A stretch of 64,000 bases of DNA from Euonymus europaeus (Eukaryota > Streptophyta > Magnoliopsida > Celastrales > Celastraceae): assembly GCA_963580455.1 (NCBI GenBank), contig OY756962.1, positions 21,837,001 through 21,901,000 of the forward strand, written 5' to 3'. Below the pieces are notes generated by a model, which searched no databases, was not told the DNA's origin, and worked only from the letters and a program-made list of their open reading frames with translations. Below are positions 32,072 through 44,762 of the stretch, in pieces. Every line of letters starts with the position of its first letter. Within the stretch, counting starts at the first letter, position 1. Position numbers and translations under genes: made by a program.

Positions 32072-32279
32072 TCGCCCTTAAAAAAACAAGAAGCATAGAT
32101 ATTCTATGAGTCGCAATTTGTAAGGATGCATCAATGGTGGAGAACAAGAGGAATGGTGGAGAACAAGAGGATGTTGGTCTTTGGCTACATCAATGGGTTT
32201 TCACATTTTGTAAGGATGGAGCTTGGGCCAGACTGTCCTATACCTCTAGACTCCAATGTCCAAGATGTGGACTCACAAT

Positions 32280-33330
32280 TAGGCCTGCACACCGGGCCGG
32301 ATTCCGGGCTATCGGTCCGGGTTTGACCCGACCCGGTTATTTTTTATAGGCATAAACCCGGTCCGATAACCCGGTATTAAAATTTCGGGTTATTGAGTTC
32401 CGGGTCAATCGGGTTACCGGGTTATCGGGTCGGGTGACCGGGTAACCCGATTATAAAAAGAAAAAAAAAAGAAAAAAGAATTGCATTACGCTAAAATAAG
32501 GAAGAGCAAATTGACTGGACCTTACTTAAATAAGAACAAAAATGGGCTTTCAAAGGCCCAATAAAAAGAAATCTGGATATATTTGTAATTACAGATATAA
32601 AAAGTAACAAAACCCTACATCGCCTTATCCCTTTTGCAGCCGCACAATTTCGCCTACATCTCCTTTTCCATTTTGCAGCCGCACAACTTCAACAATAAAT
32701 GGCCTATGTGTCATCCTCCTAACTATGCTTTTGTGGCACAAGGCTTTGGGTACGATGGATTTCTTCAATGAATTTCGTAAATAAGAGGTTGGTCGCTCAA
32801 AACCACTTATGAAGCTGAAGAGTCAGGCACCAGCATCTGAGAAACGCAGAAGGCCCCGTTGATTATGAGTGTGAAGAAACAAGAATGAATTTTGTTGGCA
32901 TATCAAGAATGAACGAGCTAGGATTCGTCTCACCGCTAGATTTAAGATACGAATATTTGTAAGAACTTTATTTTCAGTGACGATGGACGATTGGTCGTGG
33001 TTGGGGAATGGTGGTATGCGGCGATTCACCCTAAAATGGTAAGTAGTCGGCTAATGGTAGGGTACAGAGAAGATAGAAGGAAGGGAATTAGTTGTTTTAA
33101 ATAAGCCTGCATTTGTTTTTTTTTAAAAGAAAAAAATTTAATCGGGTTATCGGGTCACCCGATAACCCGGAATCTAATGAAATAAGAATCCGAAACCCGG
33201 TCCGAGATATCCGGGTTCGGACCGGGTTATACCCGGTCCTTATCGGGCCGGGCCAGGCTGGACCGATAAAGACCGGGCCTGACCGGGCTACCGGGTCGGG
33301 TCAGAAACCCGGTACCCGTGTGCAGCCCTA
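32280..33330. mobile_element. GC-rich hAT-type MITE with perfect 8-bp target duplication
   Basis: The left end is 'taggcctgcacaccgggcc' and the right end, in reverse, 'tagggctgcacacgggtac'. The 8-mer CTCACAAT flanks both sides exactly (32272-32279 and 33331-33338). About 170 bases at each end are crowded with 'cgggttatcgggt/acccgataaccc' words, so the arms can fold on each other; the core (32455-33125) is AT-rich. It has no coding capacity; the frames at 32126-32326, 32134-32349 and 33113-33346 are by-products. Confidence 0.88.
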
Positions 33331-33338
33331 CTCACAAT

Positions 33339-34551
33339 CACCATGAAATTGCTTCTGGATGGACAAATAAATATTCTTGGAAATGTGCAGACATCAAAAT
33401 TGAGAATTTAGCCCAGTCAGACATTTGATCCACTCGAATCCTTGAATAGAAGGTTATCATTGCCATGAGGCATGTTCAGTCCATCCCACATCCACAGGCC
33501 CAGTTAATAACAGTCCAAGAACAATAAGGGAATGATGTCACACCGCACGCTCCCTGGTTTCGCGTTATGTCCGAAAGAAAATCAGAAATTCTTTCCGTCC
33601 AGGCTTGAAAAGTAACCGGTGGGCCGGGTGGGGTACACCCAGATGCCCTAAATCCATGGAAGGCCCAAAACACCCTTATTCTTCGTCGGAAAACACCAGA
33701 AATTCCTTTTGGGTTTTGGAGCGAAAGCAGGTCAATACGTCGCCGTTACATCTGGCAACATCACTTTCAAAAAAGCGAGGTTTGTAGAGAGACAAGGACA
33801 AATTAGTCAAATGAAAAGTTTCTCTTTTGCGACACGATGATCGAGAATCTGACTAGTATCTGCTCAGGACAGCCAGCCTCACTCGGTGGCATTTGTCTTC
33901 GCCCGCAAAGAGTGCCCGGGCCCTGCTGTGTTAAAATAATTTTTTAAAAATTTTAAAAGTTATATTTGCATTTTGAAGAGTATATTACGAATTCAACAAT
34001 TTAAAATTATCGTATAATTCAAAATTTAAATTTAAATTTTTTATTTTAACACATAAAAATCACCTACAGCGATTCTTCTGTACATCAGGCTCCGGGATTC
34101 CCTCTGTAAACCGCTTTTTATTGCTTCCTTGCTTGGTGTCCGTGTCTCTCTTCCTCCACTTATTACTGTGAGGGCGTAAATCCTTCCAATTTTCAAAACC
34201 TAACCCAGAGCTTCCATGTTTGTCGTGCTCAAGCTTGTCATGTGAACATGTTTTCTGGTTCTATTGAATATCTACTTCTTCTTATTGGCATAAGTAGCTC
34301 GCACTTCTAGCTGGGATTCAAAAATCTCACTCGCCAAAAAGAAAACAAAAAAATCTTACACATTATATCCAGTGCAGTAACCGCAGAGCCAGCGACAGAG
34401 ATTCTGAAAGAGGAAGAGAAGCAAAGAAGGAAAACCCACATATTATTGGTGACGAAACTTAACCTAAACCCTTGAAAAGCCACTACACAAAGCCAAAGAT
34501 CAGTCCTTTCTTTCTCTGTTTTAGAGTCAGAGCAGCTAAACCCCCCCGGAA
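33339..34551. other. Spacer and LYM 5' leader
   Basis: No gene is supported at 33339-34100. From about 34130 the sequence is presumably promoter and leader of the LysM gene; a C-rich 'cccccccgg' sits directly before its ATG. Confidence 0.4.
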
Positions 34552-37272
34552 ATGCGACTCAATTGGTACAGTGTAGTTATCTTCTTGATTTTCACTAATA
34601 CGGTTCTGGTATCCTCCAAGTCGACAATCGAACCATGCTCGAACTCCGATTCGTGTAATGCCTTGCTAGGCTACACCCTCTACACAGACTTGAAGGTCGC
34701 GGAGGTTGCTTCGCTCTTCCAAATCGACCCTATTGCTCTCCTCACCGCTAACGCCATCGACATCTCATACCCAGACGTGGAAAACCATATTCTTCCGTCG
34801 CAGCTCTTCCTTAAGATCCCTATCACCTGTTCCTGTACTGATGGTATCCGCAAATCCACCTCCACCAAGTACAAGACCCGTCCCTCCGATACCCTCACCT
34901 CCATAGCTGATTCTTTATATGGAGGTTTGGTCTCTGCTGACCAGATTAAGGAGGCTAATTCAGTACAAGACCCGTCAGTTCTCGATATCGGGCAGTATCT
35001 TGTGGTGCCTCTGCCATGTACTTGCTTCAATGGGACGGATAATGGGTTGCCTGCCATCTATTTGTCGTATGTAGTTAGGCCGGTGGATACCTTGGCGGGG
35101 ATTGCGGCTAGGTATTCAACTACAATTACCGACTTGATGAATGTCAATGCTATGGGCAGTACCGCCATTAACCCTGCCGACATACTTGCTGTGCCATTGC
35201 CAGGTACATTTGTAGTTAATTAGGAAATTGTCCTTAATTTTATCTTTGATTAGTTTTCCTGTTGAGATGCTTTGTGGTTGGTTTTCTTGTCTTTTGTCTT
35301 TTCATGATAATTTTTATATAGTTTATTCTTACAATTACTATTGTTCGAGAGGGAATTTTGATGTGTTGATCTTCATAATCTAAACTGGTTTCAATATGGT
35401 ATATTAAGTGTTGTTTGGTGATAATTTGTCTACATTGGAATTACGTCTTTCATGTTTTAATTTTTACGATTTCCAGACTCTGGTAACGTTGGCAATTCTC
35501 TTAAGTTTGAACTCGTTTGATGGATAGATGGGGATCTTGTCATTTACTTAGTTTCTTGTTTTGCAGCTTGTGCATCAAAGTTTCCTAAATATGCCTCAGA
35601 TTTTGGCTTGATTGTGCCAAATGGGAGCTATGCAATTACAGCAAGCCACTGTGTGCAATGCAGCTGTGGACCTGGAAATCTAAAGTAACTGAAAATCTCT
35701 GCTTGACCATTTTTTCTTCTTCTATATCCTGTTCCTTTTTTATCAGCTTATTTTTTGTGTGTTTTATATGCAGTTTGTATTGCATGCCTGCTTCACTGGC
35801 AGTATCTTGTTCGAGCATGCAATGCAGGAGTAGCACCCTTATGGTTGGGAATCATACGGTCCAGCAGAGCGGTGGTGGATGCAGAGTTACTGACTGCGAT
35901 TATAATGGTTTTGTTAATGGCACCATTTGGACTACGTATGTTTTTTATCTGTGTTGTTTCTAAGATGGGTGAAGTAGAAGTAGTTTTTTATGGAATAGTT
36001 AAAGATGATTGTTGACCGTGGCATTCCTGTTGTGTTCACCATGCAGGTTGTCCACATCTCTTCAGCCGCGATGCCCAGGTAAATTCTGTTCGTCATCCTC
36101 ATTGTATACATTAGTAAGTAATGTGGGAAATGGAGTTCTTCTATTTGGTTGTAAAGGAGGGCCAATATTTTAAAAATCCTCTCTTGGCAGAGACTATAGT
36201 ATTATAAACCCAGTCAGCCGTGTTAAAATCCTTTAGATTAAGGTAAAAAAATCACAATAATGTTAAAAATACAACTAAACCTACCAAAGTTTGAATATAT
36301 GGGAAACCTTAACTGTCTATGTAGAACCTCAGGTGTCGTCTAAAGAGTAATTGAATTGTCGTCCAATCTTTTCCTTACAGAAAATTCAGGGACATTACCT
36401 TCTTAACATAGACACAGAACAATTAGTTTAATAGACTTTAAAAAGGCAAACATTTTCTCAATGCTCCCTAAAGTGTCAGGGGGTTCTCATGTTCTTAGGC
36501 ATTTATCTATCACCAGTCACATTCAACAATTTTTTAGGAACTGTCCTTGATTTCTTTCCACCTTCGCCATAACAGGAAACACATACAACCACAAAATCGC
36601 TGTCCAAACACTATCTCACAGTTTATTTTTGATCAGTTTTCACAGGGTGCACATCTACTTTTTTCATGGAATTCTTATATAAAGTCATTTTGTTGGTGAA
36701 TGAATTGTGAGAGGTCAGCTTACTAAATCAAATGCAGGATCTTTCTGATTTTTAATTGTTAATTTTAACATGTCTGTTGGTGGATCATATCTGAGTTGTC
36801 AGCCCATTCTCTGCTGTTATTTTGATAATGTAGTTGCTGGTAAACGCAGTGATTTCAAATGGCTAAAATGTTGCAGTTGCAGTTCATTCTTGTTTATGCA
36901 TAACCATTTTGGTCGATTAGATACAACTTTAATTATTTACTAGTTTTAGCATTGTGTTATGGAAATTAAAAACTCGGTGCAGCTGGGCAGCAGTTTCCTC
37001 CACTCATAGCTCCACCAAATGCTCTAAGTAGGGATACAACGTTTGGTCCAGCACCAGCACCTGCACCTCAGTCTGCTGGTGCAACACCGGGGACTTCAGT
37101 GGTCCCGAAGACTGGGTCACTACCTCAATTGCCTCCTGCAAATGGCCCAGCAGGAAGTGCGTCTGGTGCTGCCTCTGGTGCTTCCTGCTTAGTGAATGCG
37201 TTAGTCACTTCATCAACCACACTTGCGCTATGTCTGTGTGCCAGCTTCGTAATCGCCTCGCTAAAATTCTGA
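34552..37272 (+). CDS. LYM1: LysM-domain GPI-anchored protein (LYM1/LYM3 type), 5 exons
   Basis: Cell-surface receptor component that binds bacterial peptidoglycan (LYM1/LYM3 in Arabidopsis; LYP4/LYP6 in rice also bind chitin) and works with a LysM receptor kinase such as CERK1. Exons: 34552-35203, 35567-35684, 35774-35935, 36047-36078, 36983-37272; GT-AG, frame kept, 417 aa (416 recalled for LYM1). Features: signal peptide (about 1-22); Cys-containing N-cap (C29, C35); three LysM regions (about 40-90, 107-154, 171-216) separated by CxC motifs (CSC 93-95, CTC 156-158), with a third CSC at 249-251; Cys-rich region to PRCPG (about 317-321); Ala/Pro-rich spacer; C-terminal hydrophobic tail (390-417) after small residues SGAASGAS, fitting GPI attachment. 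Sites N160-G-T and N236-G-S could be glycosylated. The neighbouring p24-delta and transporter genes match the Arabidopsis LYM1/LYM3 loci; LYM1 versus LYM3 is not resolved. Confidence 0.95.
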
Positions 37273-37815
37273 ATATGAACTTTGGAATTTTTTTTCACGC
37301 GTGTTTTTTTTCCCGACCGATCCCAATCTCGATTTATCTTCTGTATCATTGTATGTATCCTTTCTGGTATTTATTCATGCCGATAGACTGATTTGTGGAT
37401 GGCACGGAATAGGCTTTTTGATGTTGTCTTGTACTATGGTTTAAACCCAATTGAAGGCTTAGGAGTCTCTTCTTGTAATGGATTCTTGTTATCGTTTTTG
37501 CCAAATTGAATACTTTTGAGTATTTTTGGCCATCTTGTTACAACTTCATTTCCGTGAGACTTCCCTCAGAGTTCAATAAATTTTCTGTAGGAAAGAACCC
37601 GTCCATTTGTTTTCCATAACTCATTCAATTATGAACTAAATGCCATGGAAATAGACGAAAGCAAATTTCAAGTAGCAAGGCCTGAAAAAACTCTAGAATT
37701 TGTAACCATGCCTGCCTCAGTAAACTATCTCCATTGACATTAAAGTTTCTGCAGTCATTCTAGATGGTTGAATTACATCAACAGAATGTTCAAATCATAA
37801 TCGTGCAGATGCTTC
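37273..37815. other. Convergent 3' ends of the LYM and glutaredoxin-like genes
   Basis: The plus-strand LysM gene and the minus-strand glutaredoxin-like gene converge across 543 bases. This holds both 3' UTRs; an 'aataaa' on the plus strand near 37575 could serve LYM polyadenylation. Nothing else is seen. Confidence 0.5.
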
Positions 37816-37916
37816 TTACTGTTTCAAAACAGATGCTATCTTCTTTTGGATGAGCTCCACCCCAAGACGAGGAGATAATCTGGGTAGGGTCTCCTGCAAT
37901 AAAGATTGATCTTTGT

Positions 37917-37947
<31 letters not shown>

Positions 37948-40050
37948 AAAGTTAACTTCCAATAATAGAATTATCCAAGTTGTTAAAGACTAGTCGGTAT
38001 GAAAAGTTTTTGAAATTATAAGCTACGACAATTATTCTCATGACTCAGGTGCATGCAGAGAGCCAGACGTTTGACCAGAAAACGAGCTGTAAGGTACAAT
38101 GCAGAGAGAAATATCATGCAATATAGATGAGTGTCAATGTACATTCTTATTTGTGGCACTGGGGCGCTTTGATATATGATTCTGAGCTGAGGAAATAGTA
38201 TCAGCCACCATGTCATCACGTATGAAGGATGGGGCAAAAATATGATAATCAATCTAAGTCCACACCAACAAAGGATGAAAGGGAAGTCAATTATGAAATA
38301 TGGTGTTGTGAAACAGTGGCAAGACGAAATATAACATGATGAAAGTGTTGAGTAAATACACTACTAAAAGTGCATCCCAAATTTGAAAGGGTGATTAAAT
38401 GTCGACAATCCTTTATATCTATTCGCTTCCCTCGACTGGTGGAACGACTTTCAATAAAATTTAATATGATCTTCCTTCCATTTCCATTCGTTTTCGCACA
38501 AACTTTGAGATCTGATCTTACTCATTCAACTCCAACTTCTGGAAAATCAATCCATTCTACTAATTGGACCAGAAATATGAAAAACTTCTCAAACCGACAC
38601 TTTACAGGTATTGTTTGTGTTACCTAGAAATATCCCCAATCAATCATCAAAAGCAGATCTCATGACACCTAAATTGTAATATAGGACCTAAGTGTTCTTT
38701 TCCATATAGAGGAGCCCGAGGATAACCAGATTTTTGCCCAACACATGACAACTGGGGGAAAAAAAATGGGTAGTCATCTTAAATTATTCGTGCATCGACT
38801 TCGTGACAGTAAAAGCACATGAAGGCGATGCTGTTTGCTGCACATACGCCTTAGGAGCAAATCATCCAACAAACGATCAAAAATGATAATCGGGGAATGA
38901 AGCAATGGAGGGGATAAAATTCATTGAATATTCAAGCACTCTTACCATGAAAATGAAGATGTTTCAAATCATCGAATATGGAATGGGTATTCCAGAGGCA
39001 GATTGCAAGGAGGAAACTACTAATAAATGTTAGTATGGTTGAAGAGGAGGCTCATGTCCACTAGAGTATGATATATAAGTATATAACTAAAGAGAAACAT
39101 ATTAATCTTCAGCTATTTATGCTTTCATGCCAACCTACAAATCTACAATCATATCTCACGTACAGACCAAATAAAAATGCAAGAAAACCCAAGATCCAAA
39201 CTAGCGTTGGATTGCCTCATTAGTGCTCCTATAATGGCCAAAATAAAATATGAATATGATAAACATAATAACTTAAAGCATATTGCAACTGGAAAATACC
39301 CTCAAAGCTGACCCTGATTGCAATGTCCACATGAAGAATTAACCTCAATGTTTCACCAGCACATCAAATTTGCTTACAACCCTCTTAAAGATGCACATTA
39401 AGTTGGTTTTCGGTAAGACAACTAAAGACTCCGAGTACAACCAATCCGACCAAAAGTTGCTGAGTTGATGCATCCTACTAGAATTCTCATATTCATTTGA
39501 TGTTCAACAATGCGCGTTTGAAGGCAAGTATAAGACCTCTAAGGTATCAAAAACATTTGTTCATCTCTAATTGGGTAACACAGAGAAAAAACAAATCCAA
39601 AAACACGAAATTTAGAACAACCCAGAAACAAATACCTCAGTGCCATCTGAGAGTACTCTGGCCAAAACGGGTATCTCATACTGGTAAGCCCTCTCCCACT
39701 CTGGATTACTGGTAATATCCCTCACCTGACGAAACCCAACACCCCAACATTCAATCACACGAAAGACAAAAAAAAAAAAAAAAAGCGGGAAATGGAATTA
39801 CCTGTAAATCAACATCGTGAAGAGAATCTGGACCAGAAAGCAGGAAAGCGGCATGGAGTTTCTCTTTGAGACCATCGCACAAACAGCAACCGGGCTTGGA
39901 GTAGAGAATCAGCTTTCGCCCCTTGGATGGAGAAGAAGAGGAGAAAGCTGAAGTAATGAATAAGAGGGACCTTTGCCTTTGACTTTGTCTTGTGAGCAAC
40001 GTAAGTGTCGCCGAGGGTATTCTCATTGCCGCCACTCGGACTCCCTCCAT
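37816..40050 (-). CDS. Glutaredoxin-like DUF836 protein, 3 exons
   Basis: Small thioredoxin-fold protein of the glutaredoxin-like family (DUF836; yeast YDR286C and human C5orf63 relatives); its substrate is not known. Exons on the minus strand: 40050-39802, 39725-39636, 37893-37816; frame kept, 138 aa. The fold starts at KLILYSKPGCCLCDGLKEKL (46-65). C55-C56-L57-C58 is the CxxC redox centre, with the Lys-Pro-Gly lead-in typical of the family. DVDLQ|VRDITSNPEWERAYQYEIPV holds the beta strand, helix and the cis-Pro of EIPV. The first 45 residues are rich in Arg and Ser with almost no acids, so a plastid or mitochondrial transit peptide is likely. ATG at codon 9 is an alternative start. Intron 2 is 1.74 kb and holds a (GA)n run at 37917-37944. 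Confidence 0.9.
37917..37944. repeat. (GA)14 microsatellite in an intron
   Basis: Fourteen GA units about 25 bases inside the 3' end of intron 2 of the glutaredoxin-like gene. On the coding strand it is a CT run upstream of the acceptor 'attgcag', extending its pyrimidine tract. Confidence 0.95.
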
Positions 40051-41706
40051 CGCTGCAAAGTCCTCTACTACTGGTCGCCTTTTTTCATACCGTATGTTAC
40101 TCCGAACTCCACAGATGACATATATTATTTCTTATACGCACCACGATTTTGACACGTCAATATCTACGGATTAACAATTTTTGTCAGGTATTTTTTTTAT
40201 TTTAAATTAATTTGGCTATGAAAATTATCAGTTCTTCTTTAATTTATTTTTTACACATTCATTTAAATTTATTTTATATTCTGATTATTTCCAAGATATT
40301 AGATAATTAAACGGTCTGGAATTATCTGTTTAATATACAAGTGTGATCCAAATCACATGAGATCTCAGAATGAACTCTTTCTATCTTATCTTAGATCATT
40401 CTCTTTTTCTTGTTGTATTATATTTCCAATAATATCATCCTGTCAACAATAAAATAAATTTTAGCAACTATAATTAATCAAAATAATTTATGAAAAAAAT
40501 AAAAAAAATTGATATTATAAGTGAGGCTACTCTATTTACCCACTCGACAATCTTAGATCTTCGGTCCAAAATTTTAGAAGATTTATTAAATACTAAAATT
40601 ATATGATATGTTTGTCGAAAGTATTGAGAGAATAAAATACATGATGTTGAGGCATGTTCGTGTGTGTATATATGCATTTGATGTTCAATCATTATAAATG
40701 TTTATGCTAAAAAAAAGTGATAACATTATAAGAAAAACGAAAACAATATATATGATATGTGTGTGTCGTATGTAAGACTTCAATTGTGATAATTATATTT
40801 GTTCAAATTGAAAAATGGAATACTATGCAAATGTTAAAAACACATAGCTACCGTTTGGTCGATGATTTTAACTAGCATATATGCTTTCAACCGGCATATA
40901 TGTTACACAAATATACAAAATTATGGGGAACAAGTTCTCAAGAAAGAAAGAAAATCAAGGATGTACAGAAATCAAGGTGGACTTGCATGGAAGTGCAAAA
41001 ACTAAAAAAAAAAAGTTATGAAAACCGACCCTTTTTCAGAATTGTGTTGTACGGTCAACAACTTAAGTGATAACTTGCTGACAAATTTTTCTGCATCAGC
41101 ACGTATATAGATTCGGAAAGTCTTGAATTCGACTCTCACAACAAATAATATCCTCGCGCCTCGTGTGCCACGAGCTGCGATGCTAAATTATGTCCCAACT
41201 TCACAATCATCATATGAAAATGTGTTATGAAAAAAGACAGTCTTCCACTTTGTAATCTCTCATTTGAAAGATTAGAAAAACCCACTCTAATTTGCAGCCA
41301 ATGGACAACATTGCCATATACAATCATTTCATGATGGAATTCAAGAAACTTCAATTGAAAGAACTAGTTCAACAATTATTTCTTTCTTCAGCATTTGAGG
41401 GAGCTACACTTTTGATGGCAATCAGTGCATTTCAAGTCACAGATGTGTTTTATAGAATTACAGCCAATCCTCCGCAGTCATAAATATCATCATTCTGTCT
41501 TCCTCTTTCTTCTATTCAGATGATTTCAAAATCATAAAATATTCTCATTCAATACTAATAGTAATACTACCCATCCCACCACTCTACCCAGAAAACAAGA
41601 AAAATAAAAGGACTACTGTGGGAATTGTAAGGGTGTGCAACGTTTTCCTCTTCTAAAACTTCAGCCAGCTTTAAGCTTGGAAAAGGAAGAATTAAGAAGG
41701 TAAAAC
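40051..41706. other. Spacer between glutaredoxin-like and p24 genes
   Basis: No gene is supported. The first few hundred bases should hold the glutaredoxin-like promoter; the stretch after about 41500 is p24 3' UTR. The remainder is AT-rich without recognisable elements. Confidence 0.4.
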
Positions 41707-44700
41707 CTAGATAAGCTTCTTTTTCTGAAAGTAGCGCTGCAAGTACCACACCTGCAAAATCGAAACCGCAATGCAGACACCAAGAGACATGATACTGAAC
41801 CATGCTACTCTAGCATTAGTCTTTTCACTGACTTCTCTCATCTCCTGTTCCCTGGAAGAAGAAAACAGGAACAAAAGTTACAATAAACTCCAACAACACT
41901 GTGTTGCAGCTGTTGAAACAAATTTGCTGATGAACTTGTGAGGACCTACAGAATACCATTTGATTATCTACATCCAAGATAAAGTTGGTAACTAGAATAC
42001 TACAATTGGCCGAAATCATACTGCTAGCTTACCAACCAATTTAATACAAGCTATTTTCCCAGCCATAAAATTGGAAAGTTCTATCTGCAGTAGCTCAAAG
42101 ATGAAGGCCCTATGGGAAGATTTGTCGAGGGGTCAAAAAGCATTAGTGTCGTGATATATGGACAGACAGAATGTAAATGTCATAAACTCTATTGGCAGTA
42201 GGAGACCAAGCTCAGAAGACCTGGTCTAGTATCCCAGATATTCCCAGCTTTGTCTTCTCTTAATGAATCCATTCATTTCATAACCACATCGCCTCAATGG
42301 ATGACATGGAAATAGCAGATGGTAAGTGATAATCTATTTCAACAAAGTTGGTTTACTTAAAGGTCTCAAAGCATTCAAACTGTATTTTCACAAATATTTT
42401 CCAATCCTTGGTACGTTCTTATCAACCAGGTAGATTTCATAAATTTTATTTTTTCATACCATTAAACATACAGGCTCCCCATTTTTCTCTCTGCAAAAAA
42501 GGAACAGATTCCCATAAGTTCATGCGTGCATTGGTGTATGAATCTGCACATATATTGTGGAGTGTGAAAACTCCAACATTTACTTTCGCATCCCCAATGA
42601 CAGAAATATGTCTTCAATTCATCAATATTATGACTTACTATAGAGGTCCCCATGCGCAAAAAACAATAACCAATTCCCCAAATAAATAAGCTATAAGAGA
42701 AATTAATCAATACTGACTTCTTATAGATTATTTAACCAATATATCCTAAACATTGCCTTCTACACCAGCAGTGAAATATAGCAGGATAATAATCAAATTG
42801 GTTCCATCTTTCCAAATATGGTCTTTTCATTTTCCAAAAAACCAGAATATGGCATGCAATATGGCCCAATGGCAAAAGAGCAGGGCAATAGCCAAGGCAT
42901 GCTGTGACCCAAAGATAATAGCAAAACCATTTCACAGGAGGATTAAGAACTAAAAGGAACAAAAACATAACAAAAAAAAGGAGTGAGTGAGAAATCCTTC
43001 TCAAAAGATCTGGGTGCGAGAAAAGAGAGATACCGTTTCTTGAGATGTTTTATATTTTCATGGATGGCTTCTGCAAATCCTTCAAGCCTTGTCAGGTGAA
43101 GTTCAACGCCCTACAGAAATGCATAGATACAATCACAAGAATATGGGATGCGGAAGTGTATACAAGCCTCTATCATTTAGGGGAAGAGACCGTCAAAAGT
43201 ACCTCAATCTTATCTTTCCTTGCAACAGATTCCCAGTCCTTGGCAGCAATTCCAATTTTCCAATCAAGGCTCATAGTTAAGCTTCTATCATGTTGATTTC
43301 CATCTACCCAAAAGCATGCCAAGTAGTTTCCGGATTCCGTGGTTGTAAATGCAAATTGTCCGAGAGTTACATTTTCCTTGTGATGAAGATTGTTCCCGAA
43401 TGGTGATGTAACCTAATAATGCAACTTGACTCATCAGATACTTGTTGCAAAAGTTATCATTAGTACATATTCATAGACCTAACAGAAAAATCCTTGACAT
43501 TCAAACTAAACAGGCAGTAAAATATGACACCATATGCAAGGAACAAAAAATCATCAAAATTCTTAAGTTGAGACTGTTATCAAATATTTGTGATATCATA
43601 ACGCTTAGTTAGTTGCCTCAGATACTACAAGCAATTTCATAAACAGTATTACATGTGAATATTAGCAAGCGAGGTGCTGCATCTCTTATGAAGCCAATAA
43701 GAATAAGCGTAGGGCATTGGTGTGAAGACTGAAAAAAGTATATAGACAGCCGACTTAGAGCCAATTGCAATTGGTAAAATCAATTGTCTATGATGTGTGG
43801 TTCTATTTCAAAATCCAATTTCCCCCACAAAGACAAAATTTGAGGCATCTTCAACACAATGAAAAGGTTTGGAGATAAGGATTAACTGTGTCCAAAATCT
43901 CTGATGCAGACCCCTTTCCACCCCTCTAAACTTCAGTTTTACATAAAGTAAAGAAAGAAGTGCAAAAATGTGCCCAAGCTGCAACTTCTGATTACTAGGT
44001 ATGGTTGTCACTGGAAATTCCACAGAACTGGCTGCTATTGCGAGTCATTAACTTTTTGTCCGGCTAATCTTTTATTTCCCATAAAAGTTCATATACAATT
44101 CTCTCTCTTGCAATATACATAAAAATAAACTAGGGTTTGGAAACACTAAACCTAGGCCTGTAGGTACAAACTAATTTGATAAATACCAATTAACTCTTTT
44201 CCTTCCCAATCATCCACGATAGTGCAAGAGCTCAGTCCATCATATAAGAATAACATCAGATACTACAATTTTTATAATCCAAGTAAATGATCCAATCAAT
44301 CATAATTACTAGATATGATTCCTCAAAGCCTAGCTAAACTACCATCAAAAAGAGTTCATCCTACAATGATCATCGAATATCAATCAAATTAACTGTACGA
44401 AAATAGTTGATTGGATTTTCATATAAGAACACGATCTAAGGCTCTCCCAGCGACCAAATCACTTATTCTCAATCCGTAAATTGGATATAATTCATGTAAT
44501 GCAACAAAGAGATCGAGGTGAGACTACATACCCGGACAGAGATGTTTGGTGTTTTGTGGGGTTCAGTTTCGTCAACAACATAGTAATCGGCCAATACGAC
44601 TATGTTGCTCTGGATATCCTCCGATACGCACTTGGTTCCAGAATTCGGAATCGTTAACCATACTGCTTCAGCCACCGGTACCAGATTCCGATTACCAGTT

Positions 44701-44762
44701 AGAACAATCAGAATCAACTCCAATACCACTACACGAGCGAGTAAGATAAAATTCACAGCCAT
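41707..44762 (-). CDS. p24delta5: p24 delta-1 subclass cargo receptor (emp24/gp25L/GOLD), 4 exons
   Basis: Type I membrane protein cycling between ER and Golgi in COPI/COPII vesicles; plant p24 proteins affect Golgi structure, K/HDEL receptor traffic and GPI-anchored protein transport. Exons on the minus strand: 44762-44532, 43412-43203, 43110-43034, 41851-41707; frame kept, 220 aa. Features: signal peptide to about 33 ([10 protein letters not shown]); GOLD domain with Cys45 and Cys110, the expected disulphide; N-glycosylation sites N73-I-S and N91-V-T (HHKENVT is conserved in the delta-1 group); coiled coil about 148-187; TM about 189-208; tail RYFQKKKLI with a KKxx ER-retrieval signal and an aromatic pair that binds coat proteins. 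I use ATG at 44762; the preceding TTG is not needed. The sequence is closest in memory to p24delta5, though delta3, 4 and 6 are alternatives. Confidence 0.93.

Noticed and set aside
34680..35057. 125-codon minus-strand frame opposite LYM exon 1
   Set aside because: It lies fully antisense to a well-supported exon and shows no family features; a shadow.
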